Assembly (NCBI GenBank): GCA_903835145.1
Contig: CAILMA010000194.1
Location: forward strand, 1 to 15,143
Direction of reading: 5' to 3'
Origin: an uncultured Bacteroidota bacterium
Lineage (GTDB): Bacteria; Bacteroidota; Bacteroidia; Chitinophagales; Chitinophagaceae
DNA: 15,143 nt
Numbering within the stretch: position 1 is the first letter of the stretch; each line of letters begins with the position of its first letter. The notes beneath the pieces are model-generated. The model saw only the letters and a program-made list of their open reading frames with translations, was not told the origin of the DNA and searched no databases. Of the stretch, positions 15,004-15,143 are shown piece after piece. A program made the position numbers and the translations under genes.

Positions 15004-15143
15004 AACTTTAGGCTTAAATAGTTTGCCAACTTGCGACCTAATTTTTCGCTTTAGGCATTAACAAAGCCACCTATTATTCCTTCAAATAACGGAACCGAAT
15101 TTTACAGAAAATTATTTTACATACAACAATTCATCACTTATGA

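Larger units (their letters stand above)
14779..15143. other. 365-base gene-free right end
   Basis: No open frame of note is found on either strand. It holds the -7 box at 14783-14790 and the CGCAAAG repeat region. The last 130 bases are AT-rich with no recognised feature; a neighbouring gene may start beyond the window. Confidence 0.6.

Overview
The window looks like a chromosomal segment of a member of the Bacteroidota, most likely Chitinophagales or a relative. The main reasons are repeated -7 promoter boxes of the form TAnnTTTG just upstream of genes, an almost complete lack of Shine-Dalgarno sequences, AT-rich spacers, and protein types usual in that phylum (single-chain pyruvate carboxylase, Tex, an NHL-repeat relic, small Sec-exported orphans). 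The lineage is an inference from these traits; no marker gene is present.

Layout, left to right. A thiolase fills 2-1180 and ends in a large branched terminator. A prolyl-hydroxylase-like 2OG-Fe(II) oxygenase (1360-1956) converges on a small exported orphan (1988-2356, minus). The spacer 2357-2795 carries what I read as the decayed C-terminus of a sensor histidine kinase on the minus strand. Then come galE (2796-3842) with a strong terminator, and tex (4022-6265) with its own terminator. On the minus strand follow a second exported orphan (6342-6833) and pyruvate carboxylase (6963-10406). Upstream of pyc lies about 1.2 kb without an intact gene; it holds a near-perfect 16-bp palindrome 50 bp before the pyc start, a candidate distal promoter, and a truncated NHL-repeat gene (11000-11356, minus). 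Next on the plus strand are an M17 leucyl aminopeptidase (11604-13040) and pdxA (13279-14349). A perfect 17-bp two-way terminator separates pdxA from a small minus-strand orphan (14533-14778). The right end has no gene but contains a degenerate CGCAAAG/CTTTGCG repeat.

The genes are mostly separate housekeeping units, each with its own promoter or terminator signal, rather than one operon. They cover acyl-CoA thiolysis, anaplerosis (pyruvate to oxaloacetate), UDP-sugar supply, RNA metabolism, peptide turnover and vitamin B6 synthesis. I see no defence island, CRISPR array, transposase, tRNA or rRNA, and no convincing new multigene system. The items most worth a second look are the PHD2-like oxygenase, the palindrome before pyc, the two gene relics, and the genes whose -7 box sits 4-5 bases from the start codon.
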